A DNA stretch of 48,029 bases, from NCBI GenBank assembly GCA_035540935.1, contig DATLFS010000031.1, positions 1 to 48,029 of the forward strand, read 5' to 3'. Shown here piece after piece: positions 8,173-16,509 of the stretch (position 1 is its first letter; every line of letters begins with the position of its first letter). The notes below the pieces were generated by a model, which searched no databases, was not told where the DNA came from, and was given only the letters and a program-made list of their open reading frames with translations. The position numbers and the translations under genes were made by a program. This DNA is from DATLFS01 sp035540935. GTDB taxonomy: Bacteria; Actinomycetota; CADDZG01; WHSQ01.

Positions 8173-9978
8173 ATGAAGAGGGGTCCGGGGGTCGTTCTCG
8201 TGTTGCTTGCCCTCCTTGCCGCGCCCGCGGCCGTCGCGCAGTCGCCTCCTCCCGAGCGGACGTACGACTCGCCCCACTTCACGATCACCTGGGTGACCGC
8301 TCCGGATCATCCGGACGCGCCCGATCTGAGCGACGGCGACTCCGACGGCGTTCCCGACTCGATCGAGGCGCTCGCCGAGGCGCTAGAAGCGGCGCGGGCG
8401 GCGGAGGTCGAGGCGTGGGGCTTCCCCGAGCCGCCTCTCGAGGACGGCCGCTATCCCGTTTACGTCGCGCGGGCGGACGGGCGCGGGTACGTGAGAGCGG
8501 CTCCCGGGGAGACCGATCGTTCGCGGGCGACGTACATGGTGGTCCCACCGTCGCGGATAGCGCCGGCGGCGCGCGCGGAGCTGGCGGGCTTTGCCGCGCA
8601 CGAGTACTTCCACGCGATCCAGCAGGCGCTGGACGCGCTCGAGCCGGACTGGATCGACGAGGCAACCGCGTCGTGGGCCCAACACCGCTTCGATGAGTCG
8701 GATCCGGCCGCGCTCGCGTTCCTGCGCGACTTCGTCCCCGCGCCGCGCCACCCGCTGACCGCCACCGATGACCGCCGTGAGTACGGCGCGCATCTCTTCT
8801 TCCGCTTCCTGTCAGAGCGCTTCGACTTCGAGATCGTGCGCGACCTGTGGGACGAGATGGCGTCACCAGACGTCGGCGTTCTCGATGCGCTCGAGAACGT
8901 GCTGTCACGCCACGGCTCCTCAATCGCCGACGAGTGGGGAATCTTCCACCTGTGGCGCCGCCGCTTGCATCACTTCGAGCTCGGCGCCGCCTACCGCGCT
9001 GTTCTGGCGGGAACGGGTTACAAGGCCGTCCTCCGGAGCGACACGGTCCGCAACGAGTCGTGCCGGCTCACGAGCGATCTGGGCGAAAGCGGCCTCCTCC
9101 CGTTGAGCGGCGACTACGTCCGCCTGACGCCGCACCGGCGCGGTCCGTCTGCCGCTCGGGGCCTCCTGACGGTGACCGGCCCGCCCGGCACCCGCGCCTT
9201 CGCGCTCATCGACCCGCGCAGGGGTCCCGTCGAGGAGCGGATGCTCGAGCTCGATGAGCTGGGCGTCGGGCGAACGTCGGTCGCCTTCGGGCGCGGCGAG
9301 ATCGGGGGGATCGTGCTGGGGCTGGCGAACGGTGCCGCGCGCGGGGATGAGGCGACGATGGCCTACTCGCTCCGCCTCGAAGGCCGGCCGAAAACGGAGA
9401 TCTCTCCGCCCGGGGGAGCCTCCGTCACGCCGTTCGGCACCAGCCTGTGGCTCCGCGGAAGCGTCACCTGCCGGAAGCTGCCCGCCGAGGCCGCCCGGAT
9501 GCTGGTAACCGAGACGATCCCGTCGATGGGGATCACCCGGGTCTATGAGGTCTTCACCGGCGCCGACGGGACGTGGAACCTCGGGGTCACGCCCGAGGCC
9601 CGAGCGATCTACACCGCCGAGCTCGCCGACCCGCTGCTTTCAACGGCCGCGACGCAGGGAGAGCACGTCGTGGGGGTGAGGGTGGTGCTGATGATCGACG
9701 TGACGCCCCTGCGGCCTCGCCTGGGGGAGGAGATCACCGTCCGAGGCGAGGCCCGGCCGGTCCACCCCGGCGCGCCCGTCGTGGTCGAGTACCGTCGCCC
9801 CGGCGGAGCGACCTGGACGCAAGGCGGGACCGCCGAGATCGGCGCCGACGGCTCCTACGAAACCTCGGTTTCGTTGCCGGCAGCCGGCGATTGGGAGGTC
9901 CGGGCCCGGATGACGTCCACCGGGGACGACGACCACCTGCCCGGTACCAGCCCCATCCGGGGTGTCCGGGTCGACTGA
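8173..9978 (+). CDS. Secreted HExxH zinc metalloprotease-like protein (601 aa)
   Basis: Residues 1-22 are a signal peptide ending AAVAQ. A DxDxDG segment near residues 54-60 (DGDSDGVPD) looks like a calcium loop. The catalytic core has HEYFH at 143-147 and WIDEATASW at 160-168, so H143, H147 and E163 are the expected zinc ligands and E144 the catalytic base, as in gluzincins. A loose resemblance to the MXAN_6640-type putative metalloproteases is from memory. The C-terminal ~200 residues are two Ig/FN3-like beta domains. It sits among RTX-repeat genes on the same strand but lacks the RTX array, and I found no CAAG..AAC-N17-CGTT element before it. Processing of its RTX neighbours is a plausible but untested role. 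Confidence 0.75.
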   Translation: MKRGPGVVLVLLALLAAPAAVAQSPPPERTYDSPHFTITWVTAPDHPDAPDLSDGDSDGVPDSIEALAEALEAARAAEVEAWGFPEPPLEDGRYPVYVARADGRGYVRAAPGETDRSRATYMVVPPSRIAPAARAELAGFAAHEYFHAIQQALDALEPDWIDEATASWAQHRFDESDPAALAFLRDFVPAPRHPLTATDDRREYGAHLFFRFLSERFDFEIVRDLWDEMASPDVGVLDALENVLSRHGSSIADEWGIFHLWRRRLHHFELGAAYRAVLAGTGYKAVLRSDTVRNESCRLTSDLGESGLLPLSGDYVRLTPHRRGPSAARGLLTVTGPPGTRAFALIDPRRGPVEERMLELDELGVGRTSVAFGRGEIGGIVLGLANGAARGDEATMAYSLRLEGRPKTEISPPGGASVTPFGTSLWLRGSVTCRKLPAEAARMLVTETIPSMGITRVYEVFTGADGTWNLGVTPEARAIYTAELADPLLSTAATQGEHVVGVRVVLMIDVTPLRPRLGEEITVRGEARPVHPGAPVVVEYRRPGGATWTQGGTAEIGADGSYETSVSLPAAGDWEVRARMTSTGDDDHLPGTSPIRGVRVD

Positions 9979-10061
9979 TTTTCGAATCCAGTAGCCGGGA
10001 GGGAGCGGGAACCGCGCAGGCGGTGTCGAACCTAGAGGCGAAGATTTTCCTGAGGGTCGAC

Positions 10062-10094
10062 AAGGCAGGCAACTCTGAAGTATCCGGATCCGTT
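10062..10094 (+). promoter_or_regulatory. ECF-type promoter of the RTX gene at 10162
   Basis: CAAGGCAGGCAAC (AAC at 10071-10073) and CGTT at 10091-10094 are 17 bases apart, extended as CGTTGTTTAG. The CGTT lies 68 bases before the ATG. Confidence 0.55.
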
Positions 10095-10161
10095 GTTTAG
10101 GCAGGGACTATCCTGCTCGTGGGGTTTCCGCGAGCTTTTCTTCGGCAGGAGGGTTACGGGC

Positions 10162-13100
10162 ATGAAGGTGCAGAGAGGCGTCGCCAGGCGGTCGCTCGTC
10201 CTGATGGTGCTCACGGGTCTATTCGCGGCGGCGTCGCTCTTCGTCGCGCTTCCGCAGGCCGGTGCGAACCACGGGACCCACGCTCTCGACGTAGAGCCGG
10301 AGACCGCGACCCGTGGCGTCGGTCAGACGCACACGATGACCGCCAGGCTCGTGTGTCAAGACCCAACGGAGGGAGGAACGTGTATCGACGGCGACCGGAC
10401 CGCGACGTCGGGCAACGTTCGTATCTATTTCGAGAACGAGGCCGGTCCGAATGACCCCGACGGGGGCAACATCAGCCCCGCTACGCCCGACCTCCACTGC
10501 GATATCGCGGGTGCGAACTACACCTGCGAGGTCAGTTACGTCGGGGAGCGCACCGGAACGGACACCTGGCGCGCGTGGATCGACCACTCGACGCGGGACA
10601 ACGGTGAGGGCCGCAACGAGTCACAGACTCCCGGCACGGGATGCGCCCCGCCCCAGGTGACCGAACCCGACTGCACCGACGTCGTGTCGGTTACGTGGAC
10701 GCCCGGCGAGCCTGCGGCGGTCGACTGCGATGATCAGGGCCCGCCGGACCGCGAGAGGGAGACGAATCCCTCGGGGGGACCGGAGTCGAACGAGGTCTAC
10801 AACTGCTACGTGACCGACCGGTACGGGAACCCCACAGATACGCCGGCGCCGGACGAACAAGGCGAACCGATGGCGCAAGGTCCCCGTGTCTTCGGCGAGG
10901 TCGAGAACGGGATCAACGACCCCGATGCGGTCGACGGAGCCTCTTACCACTCGCCCGACTATCAGTGCACGGTGTCTCCGGGGCCGGACATCGTGAACCC
11001 CAACCGGCTGCCGAGGGGCCAGTGCAACATCACGGTGACGCAGAACGAAGCCGAACTGGGCACCGCCGAGATCTGCTTCTGGGTCGGTCTTGCCTCGCAG
11101 GGCGGCGACAACCTGCGTTGCGGCTCCGAAACCACGGGTGAGGCCCAGCAGGCCGACGGCAGCGACACCGGCAACGACCGTGCCGACCAGGTCGAGAAGA
11201 CTTGGTCGGATCAGCCGCAGCCCCCGCCTCCGTCTCAGCCGCGCGTGAACTGCGAGCCGGAGCAGGCCTCGAATCCGACCGGCACGAGCCACACCGTCAA
11301 CTGCACCGCTACGAACAACCAGGGTCAGCCTCAATCCGGTGTGAACATCGACGCCGAGGCGACCGGCGCCAACGACCCGGACAACTCGAACTCGCCGCAG
11401 TCGCCGGACTTCACTTGCACGACGAGGCAGGACGACCCCGCGACGCCGACGACGAACGAGACCGGGACGTGCTCGTTCACGCACAGCGGCAGCAACCAAG
11501 GGACGAGCAGTCCCGGTACGACGCAGTACCGCGCCTGGGCCGACTCCGACAACAACAACAACACGGTCGAGGCCGATCCTTCGGAGAGCCGCGACGAGAC
11601 CGCCCAGCCGGGCAACACGGCGGAACCCGACAACACCGACGTGGTCGAGAAGACGTGGACCGGCTCCGGCCAGGCCGGCCGCCTGAACTGTGAGCCGGAG
11701 ACGGACTCGAACCCGCCGGGCACCGCGCACACCGTCACTTGCACCGCGACGAACAACCAAGGGCAGGGCGTATCGGGCGTGAACGTAGACGCCGAGGCGA
11801 CCGGCGCCAACGACCCCGACAACGGCAACACGCCGCAGAGCCCCGACTTCACCTGCACCACGCGGGCCGACGACGCGGCGACGCCGAACGTGAATGAGGC
11901 CGGCACCTGCTCGTTCACGCACGGCGGTGCCAACCAGAACACGAGCAGCACCGGGATCACGCAGTACCGCGCCTGGATCGACAGCGACAACAACAACGCC
12001 ACGACCGAGGCCGACACGGCCGAGGGCCGGAACGAGGCGGCTCAGCCGGGCAACGGCGCGGAGCCGGACAACACCGACGTGGTCGAGAAGACGTGGGAGC
12101 GTCTCGATGCTCGCTCGATCGACTGCACGCCCAAGCAGGCGACCAACCCGACCGGCACCAACCACACCGTCACCTGCACGGTGCGGGACCGCAACGGCAA
12201 TCCGGTTCAGGGCGAGGGCGTGACGTTCACCGAGAGTGGTCCAGGCACGTTCGTCGGCCCGACGCAGGGAACGACCAACAACCAGGGTCAGGTCTCGGCG
12301 ACGACCACCTCCGACGAGCCGGGCACCCAGTCGATCACCGGCACGTTGAACGACGACCTTGGCCAGGGTGAGCCCGACGAGATCGACGAGTGCGACCGCG
12401 CCGCCAACGACCCGCAGCAGGGCGCGCAGGCCGGCAAGTGCTCGGACACCGTCACGAAGACGTGGACGGAAGCTCCGAACCAGGTCGACAACCTCACGTT
12501 GACGCCGGACGAGGCGACGAACCCGACGGGTGAGCCGCACACGTTCACCGCGACGGCCACCGACGAGAACGGCCAACCGGTTCAGGGCGCCTCGATCGCG
12601 TGGCACGAGACCGGCCCCGGCGAGTTCACGCAGACGCAGACCACCACCGACGCCAACGGACGCGCGACGGCGACAGTCGTGTCGAACCAGCCCGGTGAGC
12701 AGACGATCGTTGCCGAGGCCACTCCCTGCACCGAGAACGGCGACTGCATCGACCAGTCGACGAAGCGCTGGGGGCCGAGCGAGTGCACCATCTTCGGCAC
12801 CGAGGGCAGCGACGTCCTTATCGGCACCGAGGGCCGCGACGTGATCTGTGGGTTCGGAGGCGACGACTCGATCCGAGGGCTCCGCGGGCCGGACATCCTG
12901 ATCGGCGCCGGCGGTGACGACGCGATCAACGGTGAGGAAGGCGACGACACCCTCCGCGGCGGCACCGGCAACGACACGCTCCGCGGCGGATCCGGCAGAG
13001 ACGTCCTCCGAGGTGGCGCAGGCGAGGACACCCTGAAGGGCAATAAGGGTCACGACACCCTCCGCGGTGGTAGAGACGACGACGTACTCCGCGGCGGCAG

Positions 13101-13188
13101 GGGTAACGACACCCTCCGCGGCGGCAGCGGCAGAGACTCGTGCCGTGACGCTTTCGGCGCCAACGTCTTCCGCAGCTGCGAGCGCTGA
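10162..13188 (+). CDS. Large secreted Ig-like/RTX-like repeat protein (1008 aa)
   Basis: ATG 10162 is chosen over TTG 10093 because AGGAGGG at 10147-10153 precedes it at 8 bases and the signal peptide (MKVQRGVARRSLVLMVL...) then begins at residue 1. Residues ~35-355 are two beta-rich domains with Cys pairs. Residues ~360-645 are two near-identical Ig-like units, each starting with a NCEPE motif and ending DNTDVVEKTW. A third unit (~651-770) matches the second Ig-like unit of the 4075 protein, and a fourth (~775-870) is a Big-type Ig domain. The RTX-like array spans ~876-1005 with the SCRDAFG...FRSCE cap. The protein is strongly acidic outside the array, while the array contains many LRGG repeats. 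It is probably a surface or matrix protein. Confidence 0.85.
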   Translation: MKVQRGVARRSLVLMVLTGLFAAASLFVALPQAGANHGTHALDVEPETATRGVGQTHTMTARLVCQDPTEGGTCIDGDRTATSGNVRIYFENEAGPNDPDGGNISPATPDLHCDIAGANYTCEVSYVGERTGTDTWRAWIDHSTRDNGEGRNESQTPGTGCAPPQVTEPDCTDVVSVTWTPGEPAAVDCDDQGPPDRERETNPSGGPESNEVYNCYVTDRYGNPTDTPAPDEQGEPMAQGPRVFGEVENGINDPDAVDGASYHSPDYQCTVSPGPDIVNPNRLPRGQCNITVTQNEAELGTAEICFWVGLASQGGDNLRCGSETTGEAQQADGSDTGNDRADQVEKTWSDQPQPPPPSQPRVNCEPEQASNPTGTSHTVNCTATNNQGQPQSGVNIDAEATGANDPDNSNSPQSPDFTCTTRQDDPATPTTNETGTCSFTHSGSNQGTSSPGTTQYRAWADSDNNNNTVEADPSESRDETAQPGNTAEPDNTDVVEKTWTGSGQAGRLNCEPETDSNPPGTAHTVTCTATNNQGQGVSGVNVDAEATGANDPDNGNTPQSPDFTCTTRADDAATPNVNEAGTCSFTHGGANQNTSSTGITQYRAWIDSDNNNATTEADTAEGRNEAAQPGNGAEPDNTDVVEKTWERLDARSIDCTPKQATNPTGTNHTVTCTVRDRNGNPVQGEGVTFTESGPGTFVGPTQGTTNNQGQVSATTTSDEPGTQSITGTLNDDLGQGEPDEIDECDRAANDPQQGAQAGKCSDTVTKTWTEAPNQVDNLTLTPDEATNPTGEPHTFTATATDENGQPVQGASIAWHETGPGEFTQTQTTTDANGRATATVVSNQPGEQTIVAEATPCTENGDCIDQSTKRWGPSECTIFGTEGSDVLIGTEGRDVICGFGGDDSIRGLRGPDILIGAGGDDAINGEEGDDTLRGGTGNDTLRGGSGRDVLRGGAGEDTLKGNKGHDTLRGGRDDDVLRGGRGNDTLRGGSGRDSCRDAFGANVFRSCER
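11242..12096 (+). repeat. Tandem duplication coding for two Ig-like units
   Basis: Two copies with a 438-base period (11242-11658 and 11680-12096) are highly similar at the DNA level, with long identical runs. For example, both contain GACGCCGAGGCGACCGGCG and both end with GGTCGAGAAGACGTGG. The copies encode consecutive Ig-like units of the 10162 protein and are joined by a short Gly/Ser-type linker. Such similarity points to a recent duplication or to ongoing homogenisation. Confidence 0.8.
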
Positions 13189-13204
13189 ACGACCGCAACT
13201 TCGA

Positions 13205-13230
13205 GAGGGCCGGCCTTCGGGCCGGCCCTC
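13205..13230 (+). terminator. UUCG-loop intrinsic terminator of the 10162 gene
   Basis: A perfect 11-bp stem (GAGGGCCGGCC / GGCCGGCCCTC) with a TTCG loop is followed by CCCTTTT. This is the only member of the cluster's hairpins with a T-tract. Confidence 0.8.
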
Positions 13231-13491
13231 CCCTTTTACCGCCGCTTTAGGGGAACTTTGTTGAAGTCGTCCCGATGGTGACCCTTGACACGGCCTCTAG
13301 ACTCGGATCGCTTCGGGCGCAACCCGTTCGGCGCGCCGAGCGTCTTCTCCCAGGAGGCGGGCTCCTCCGCGGCGCCGGTGACGGAATGTCACCACAGCCT
13401 CCGCCGTTTACGGGAGTGACGAAGTGGTAGGAGAACCCCGCCGACGATCCGCGGAGTTCACGAGGTAACTAGCACCAAGGAAGGAGCGGTT
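13231..13491 (+). other. Leader region of the whiB gene, no clear gene
   Basis: Together with the terminator this is a gap of about 300 bases. TTGACA occurs at 13285-13290 and TAGACT at 13298-13303, but the spacing between them (7 bases) is too short for a normal -35/-10 pair. Several GC-rich inverted repeats are present. The ribosome binding site AAGGAG lies at 13481-13486. WhiB genes often have long regulated leaders, but nothing more can be read here. Confidence 0.4.
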
Positions 13492-13776
13492 TTGTCCCTT
13501 CTGGACAATGCCGAGGAAGTCATGGACTGGCAGGACGACGCGCTCTGCCGCGAGCACGACAACGTCGTGTTCTTCGGCGAAGAGGGCGAATCCGAGCTCG
13601 AGAAGCAGGCGCGCGAAGCGCATGCGAAGTCGATCTGCCAGCGTTGCCCGGTCGCCGAGCCGTGTCTCGAGTTCGCCATGGAGACCAATCAGAAGTACGG
13701 GATCTGGGGTGGACTCACCGACAAAGAGCGGGCTTCTCTCAAGCGCCGGCGCGCCCGCGCCCGCCGCGCGTCTTAA
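13492..13776 (+). CDS. WhiB-family iron-sulfur transcriptional regulator (94 aa)
   Basis: It starts at TTG 13492 behind AAGGAG (13481-13486). The four cluster ligands are C19, C49, C52 and C58 (C-x29-C-x2-C-x5-C), the WhiB pattern for a [4Fe-4S] cluster. The turn motif YGIWGGLTDKER follows at ~69-80, and the basic tail KRRRARARRAS would contact DNA. WhiB-like (Wbl) proteins are specific to actinobacteria and their phages. They bind region 4 of the housekeeping sigma factor and respond to redox or NO. It lies between the RTX gene block and a DUF11-like surface protein gene, on the same strand. Which Wbl subclass it belongs to (WhiB1/2-like or other) cannot be settled by eye. Confidence 0.93.
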   Translation: MSLLDNAEEVMDWQDDALCREHDNVVFFGEEGESELEKQAREAHAKSICQRCPVAEPCLEFAMETNQKYGIWGGLTDKERASLKRRRARARRAS

Positions 13777-13946
13777 TAGGTTCCAAACTTTCTCGTTCTC
13801 AAAGCCGACATACCCGCAGGAACCGCCCGCGCGTGAGCGGACTTGTGGCCCAACCCCGTCGTCGTGGGAGGGGTGCTCGACTAGAGTGGCAGTTCTCGTA
13901 CTCGATGGGGCCGGTGGTCTCACCGGTCGTTCTAGGGGGTCACAGC

Positions 13947-15572
13947 ATGTCTGAAAGATGGGTCGCGCGATTGTCGATCCTCGTCGCGGTCTCGATGATC
14001 GTCGGCCTGTTCGGCGTGTGGAGCGCCGTCGGGAAGACGTCCGAGTCGCCGCTCGTGACGGTCGGCGCCAAGCTGGGCAAGGTCACCGACGGCTCCGCGG
14101 TCTACGGGATCCAAGTGAACAACCAAGGAGCGGGCGACGCGCACGGCGTCACAGCCGTGGCTCATCTGCCCGAGGGTTTCACGGCGCGCCGGGTGCTGCC
14201 CGGCGGAACTTGCGACGCCGCCACGTGCTCGTGGGACATCGGCGATCTTGCCGCAGGTGAGTCGCGAGCCTTCCTGGTGCAGGTAACGTTCGCCACCTCG
14301 GAAGCCTTGCGTGAGCGCCTGCGCGTGGTAGCGACCTCCTCCGACTCTCCCACCAGCACGCACCTCTCGGCGCCGCTGGTCGTGTCGCGGCAGGGCGTCG
14401 CGGCTGCGGCCGCCGGTCCTCCCCAGTGCATCGACGCCGATCCCGAGACGGGGACCGGTCCCGCCAATTTCGAGATCCAGTACGTGGCGATCGTGACCGA
14501 CGGCAACAAGGTCACGAACGGTTCCGAGGATGGTTGCGACGGCGCACCGGTCGAGAACGTCCAGGTGGTGTGGACGATCGAAGACGACGACCCCGACGCG
14601 TGGATCTCGAACCAGGACGGCACCCCCACGACGAAGACCCCGCAGAGCGGCGACGCTCAGCCGGACTCCGTCACGACCCAGACCAAGCCGGACGGGACGA
14701 CGTTCATCCGCATCCAGCTCGACGAGACCACGACCACCGGCGAAGGCCGCTACAGCGCCCGCTTCGGTGAGGAGGACGTGCCGGAGCCGGGTTCGAGCGC
14801 GCTCTGTGGGGTTCCGATCATCGGCATGCCGTGCCCGGGTGAAGGGCCGACCGAGGACGACGTGAGGTTTACCTGGACCGCGGCCTCGACGGCGACCCCG
14901 ACCGACTCCCCCACCACCGGCCCGACCTCAACCGAGTCGCCGACGCCCACCGCCTCGAGCCCCTCACCGACGCCGACGGAGACCAAGAGCGAGCGACAGG
15001 CGACGCTGCAGGCGGCAGCAGACACCGCCAAGGCGGGAACGCTGATGCGCTTCGACGGGCAGATCACGTCGCAGAGCGCCGCCTGTGTCGACGACGAGTT
15101 CGTACGCATCCAGAGGCGGATCGTGGGCGAGGAGGCCTTCTCCGAGATCGCCTCGACCAACAGCGACTCGGCCGGCGGGTTCGCGGTACCGATCCGGATC
15201 GAGCACAACGCGGAGTACATCGCGGTGCTGGGCGAGACGGATGCGTGTGCCGAGGCAACGTCGACTCCGGACACCGTTCTGGCGAAGGCGTCGGTGACGA
15301 CGCAGCCGCGGCCGTTCCGGCCGAAGAAGGGGCAGCGGTTCACGATCTCGGGACAGGTCGAGCCGGACAAGGCAGGCGACCGCGTCATCCTTCAGCGCCG
15401 CAAGAATGGCCGTTGGCGCACGATCAAGAACGCCACGCTCGACGCGCAGTCGGAGTACAGCTTCGGACTGCGAGCGAAGTTCAAGAAGCGAGTCTTCCGC
15501 GTCCGCTGGGTCAGTCAGGACGAGATGAACGAGTCCGGCGGTAACCGCGTCGTGATCAAGACGCGCCGCTGA
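13947..15572 (+). CDS. Secreted DUF11/Ig-like surface protein with Pro-Thr linker (541 aa)
   Basis: ATG 13947 is preferred to the earlier in-frame codon at 13644 because AGGGGGT at 13934-13940 precedes it and a signal/anchor segment (LSILVAVSMIVGLFGVW) follows at residues ~11-27. Residues ~35-130 look like a DUF11 or CARDB-type beta-sandwich, with a VNNQGAGDAHGV strand, a Cys pair (CDAATC) and IGDLAAGES. A middle domain (~150-310) has an Ig-like pattern. Residues ~312-348 are a Thr/Pro/Ser linker like that of the 6208 protein. The C-terminal ~190 residues are two beta domains with many Lys and Arg, typical of surface-protein repeats. It has no RTX array. The gene ends in a bidirectional terminator shared with the convergent metF-like gene. 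Confidence 0.7.
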   Translation: MSERWVARLSILVAVSMIVGLFGVWSAVGKTSESPLVTVGAKLGKVTDGSAVYGIQVNNQGAGDAHGVTAVAHLPEGFTARRVLPGGTCDAATCSWDIGDLAAGESRAFLVQVTFATSEALRERLRVVATSSDSPTSTHLSAPLVVSRQGVAAAAAGPPQCIDADPETGTGPANFEIQYVAIVTDGNKVTNGSEDGCDGAPVENVQVVWTIEDDDPDAWISNQDGTPTTKTPQSGDAQPDSVTTQTKPDGTTFIRIQLDETTTTGEGRYSARFGEEDVPEPGSSALCGVPIIGMPCPGEGPTEDDVRFTWTAASTATPTDSPTTGPTSTESPTPTASSPSPTPTETKSERQATLQAAADTAKAGTLMRFDGQITSQSAACVDDEFVRIQRRIVGEEAFSEIASTNSDSAGGFAVPIRIEHNAEYIAVLGETDACAEATSTPDTVLAKASVTTQPRPFRPKKGQRFTISGQVEPDKAGDRVILQRRKNGRWRTIKNATLDAQSEYSFGLRAKFKKRVFRVRWVSQDEMNESGGNRVVIKTRR

Positions 15573-15592
15573 CGGCGAAGGTTGGTTCGTGC

Positions 15593-15620
15593 AAGAGGGC
15601 GGGGAGATCCCCGCCCTCTT
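15593..15620. terminator. Bidirectional terminator between convergent genes
   Basis: A perfect 12-bp stem (AAGAGGGCGGGG / CCCCGCCCTCTT) with loop AGAT lies between the stop of the + strand gene (15572) and that of the - strand gene (15625). The A-rich and T-rich ends allow use in both directions. Confidence 0.8.
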
Positions 15621-15624
15621 CGCG

Positions 15625-16461
15625 TTATCGAGGCAACGAACGCAGCCGCTCCGACATCTCGCGGTAGCGCGCCACCGGGACGAGATGCACGCCGTCGAAC
15701 GCACCGGACTCCCGTAGCGCCTCGATCTGCTCGCACGCCAGATCGATACCGAGCTGCGGGTCGTCGTCGAGCTTATCGATGATGCGACGCGGGATCCGGA
15801 TGTCGGGGATCGCGGCGTTGATCCGCATCGCCATCCGCGCGCTCGCCAGCACGATCACGCCCGCATAGACCTTCCCGTCGAAGTCGAGCGAGCGGCGCCA
15901 CGCGATGAGGCGGTCGGTCGCGTAGGTGATCTGGACGAAGATGAAGTCGGCCCGCCTTCGCCAGGTGAGCGGGCGCCCGACCCGCGCCGTCGTCCCTATG
16001 CGGAAGCCGGGGTATCCCTGGAACAACGGGCCGGTGCCGAATGCGCGCACCTCTTCGATCATGCCGCGCACGGTGAGGTCTTCGGTACGCCGCCCTTCTT
16101 TCGGCGCGTCGCCGTAAACGAAGAGGAAGTGGTTGACCCCGTACGCCGCGGCCGTCAGCAGGTCCCGGCGGAAGCCGAGCAGGTTGCGGTCGCGCGCGTT
16201 GAGGCATGCGATCCCGAGGCCGCCCATGTACGCGACCTCGTGCGCGACCGCCACCGACGACATCGTGGCGCGCCCGAGATGATTGTCGGGGATCAGGAAT
16301 GCGTCGACGACCGGGCGCAACGTCTCGATCTGATCGCGCACGCGCGTGATGTCCGGTGCGCGCGAGGGCTCGATCTCACAGAGGATCTTGAAGTGGTCGC
16401 CTTCGAGGAACGACCGGGGCGCGGGGGGTGGTTCGGGAACCCCGGATCCGCCGTTCGCCAT
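15625..16461 (-). CDS. metF: Methylenetetrahydrofolate reductase family protein (278 aa)
   Basis: The sequence follows the MetF/MTHFR TIM barrel: FKILCEIEPSRAPD at the first strand (the conserved Glu in CEIEP), then VDAFLIPDNHLGRA, a segment about daily names and LLTAAAYGVNHFLFVYGD for FAD binding, FRIGTT, ADFIFVQITYATDRL, and a final VHLVPV strand. The family reduces 5,10-methylene-THF to 5-methyl-THF with FAD and NAD(P)H. The length fits the bacterial MetF form without a regulatory domain. ATG 16461 is chosen; a GTG five codons upstream (16476) is possible. Divergence from classical MetF is visible (for example YATDRLIAW), so a related corrinoid-linked reductase cannot be excluded. It is a single gene between convergent and co-oriented neighbours. 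Confidence 0.75.
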   Translation of the reverse strand: MANGGSGVPEPPPAPRSFLEGDHFKILCEIEPSRAPDITRVRDQIETLRPVVDAFLIPDNHLGRATMSSVAVAHEVAYMGGLGIACLNARDRNLLGFRRDLLTAAAYGVNHFLFVYGDAPKEGRRTEDLTVRGMIEEVRAFGTGPLFQGYPGFRIGTTARVGRPLTWRRRADFIFVQITYATDRLIAWRRSLDFDGKVYAGVIVLASARMAMRINAAIPDIRIPRRIIDKLDDDPQLGIDLACEQIEALRESGAFDGVHLVPVARYREMSERLRSLPR

Positions 16462-16509
16462 GCCTGCTTGTACCACGGCGCGCCGTGGCCTTTCGGCGCG
16501 CCGACCTCG

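Noticed and set aside
10621..13053. An 810-codon open frame on the - strand
   Set aside because: It is antisense to the 10162 gene and of the same low-complexity Arg/Val/Leu composition. No start signal or family motif.
13285..13303. TTGACA with TAGACT as a sigma-70 promoter of whiB
   Set aside because: Only 7 bases separate the two hexamers, too few for a -35/-10 pair.
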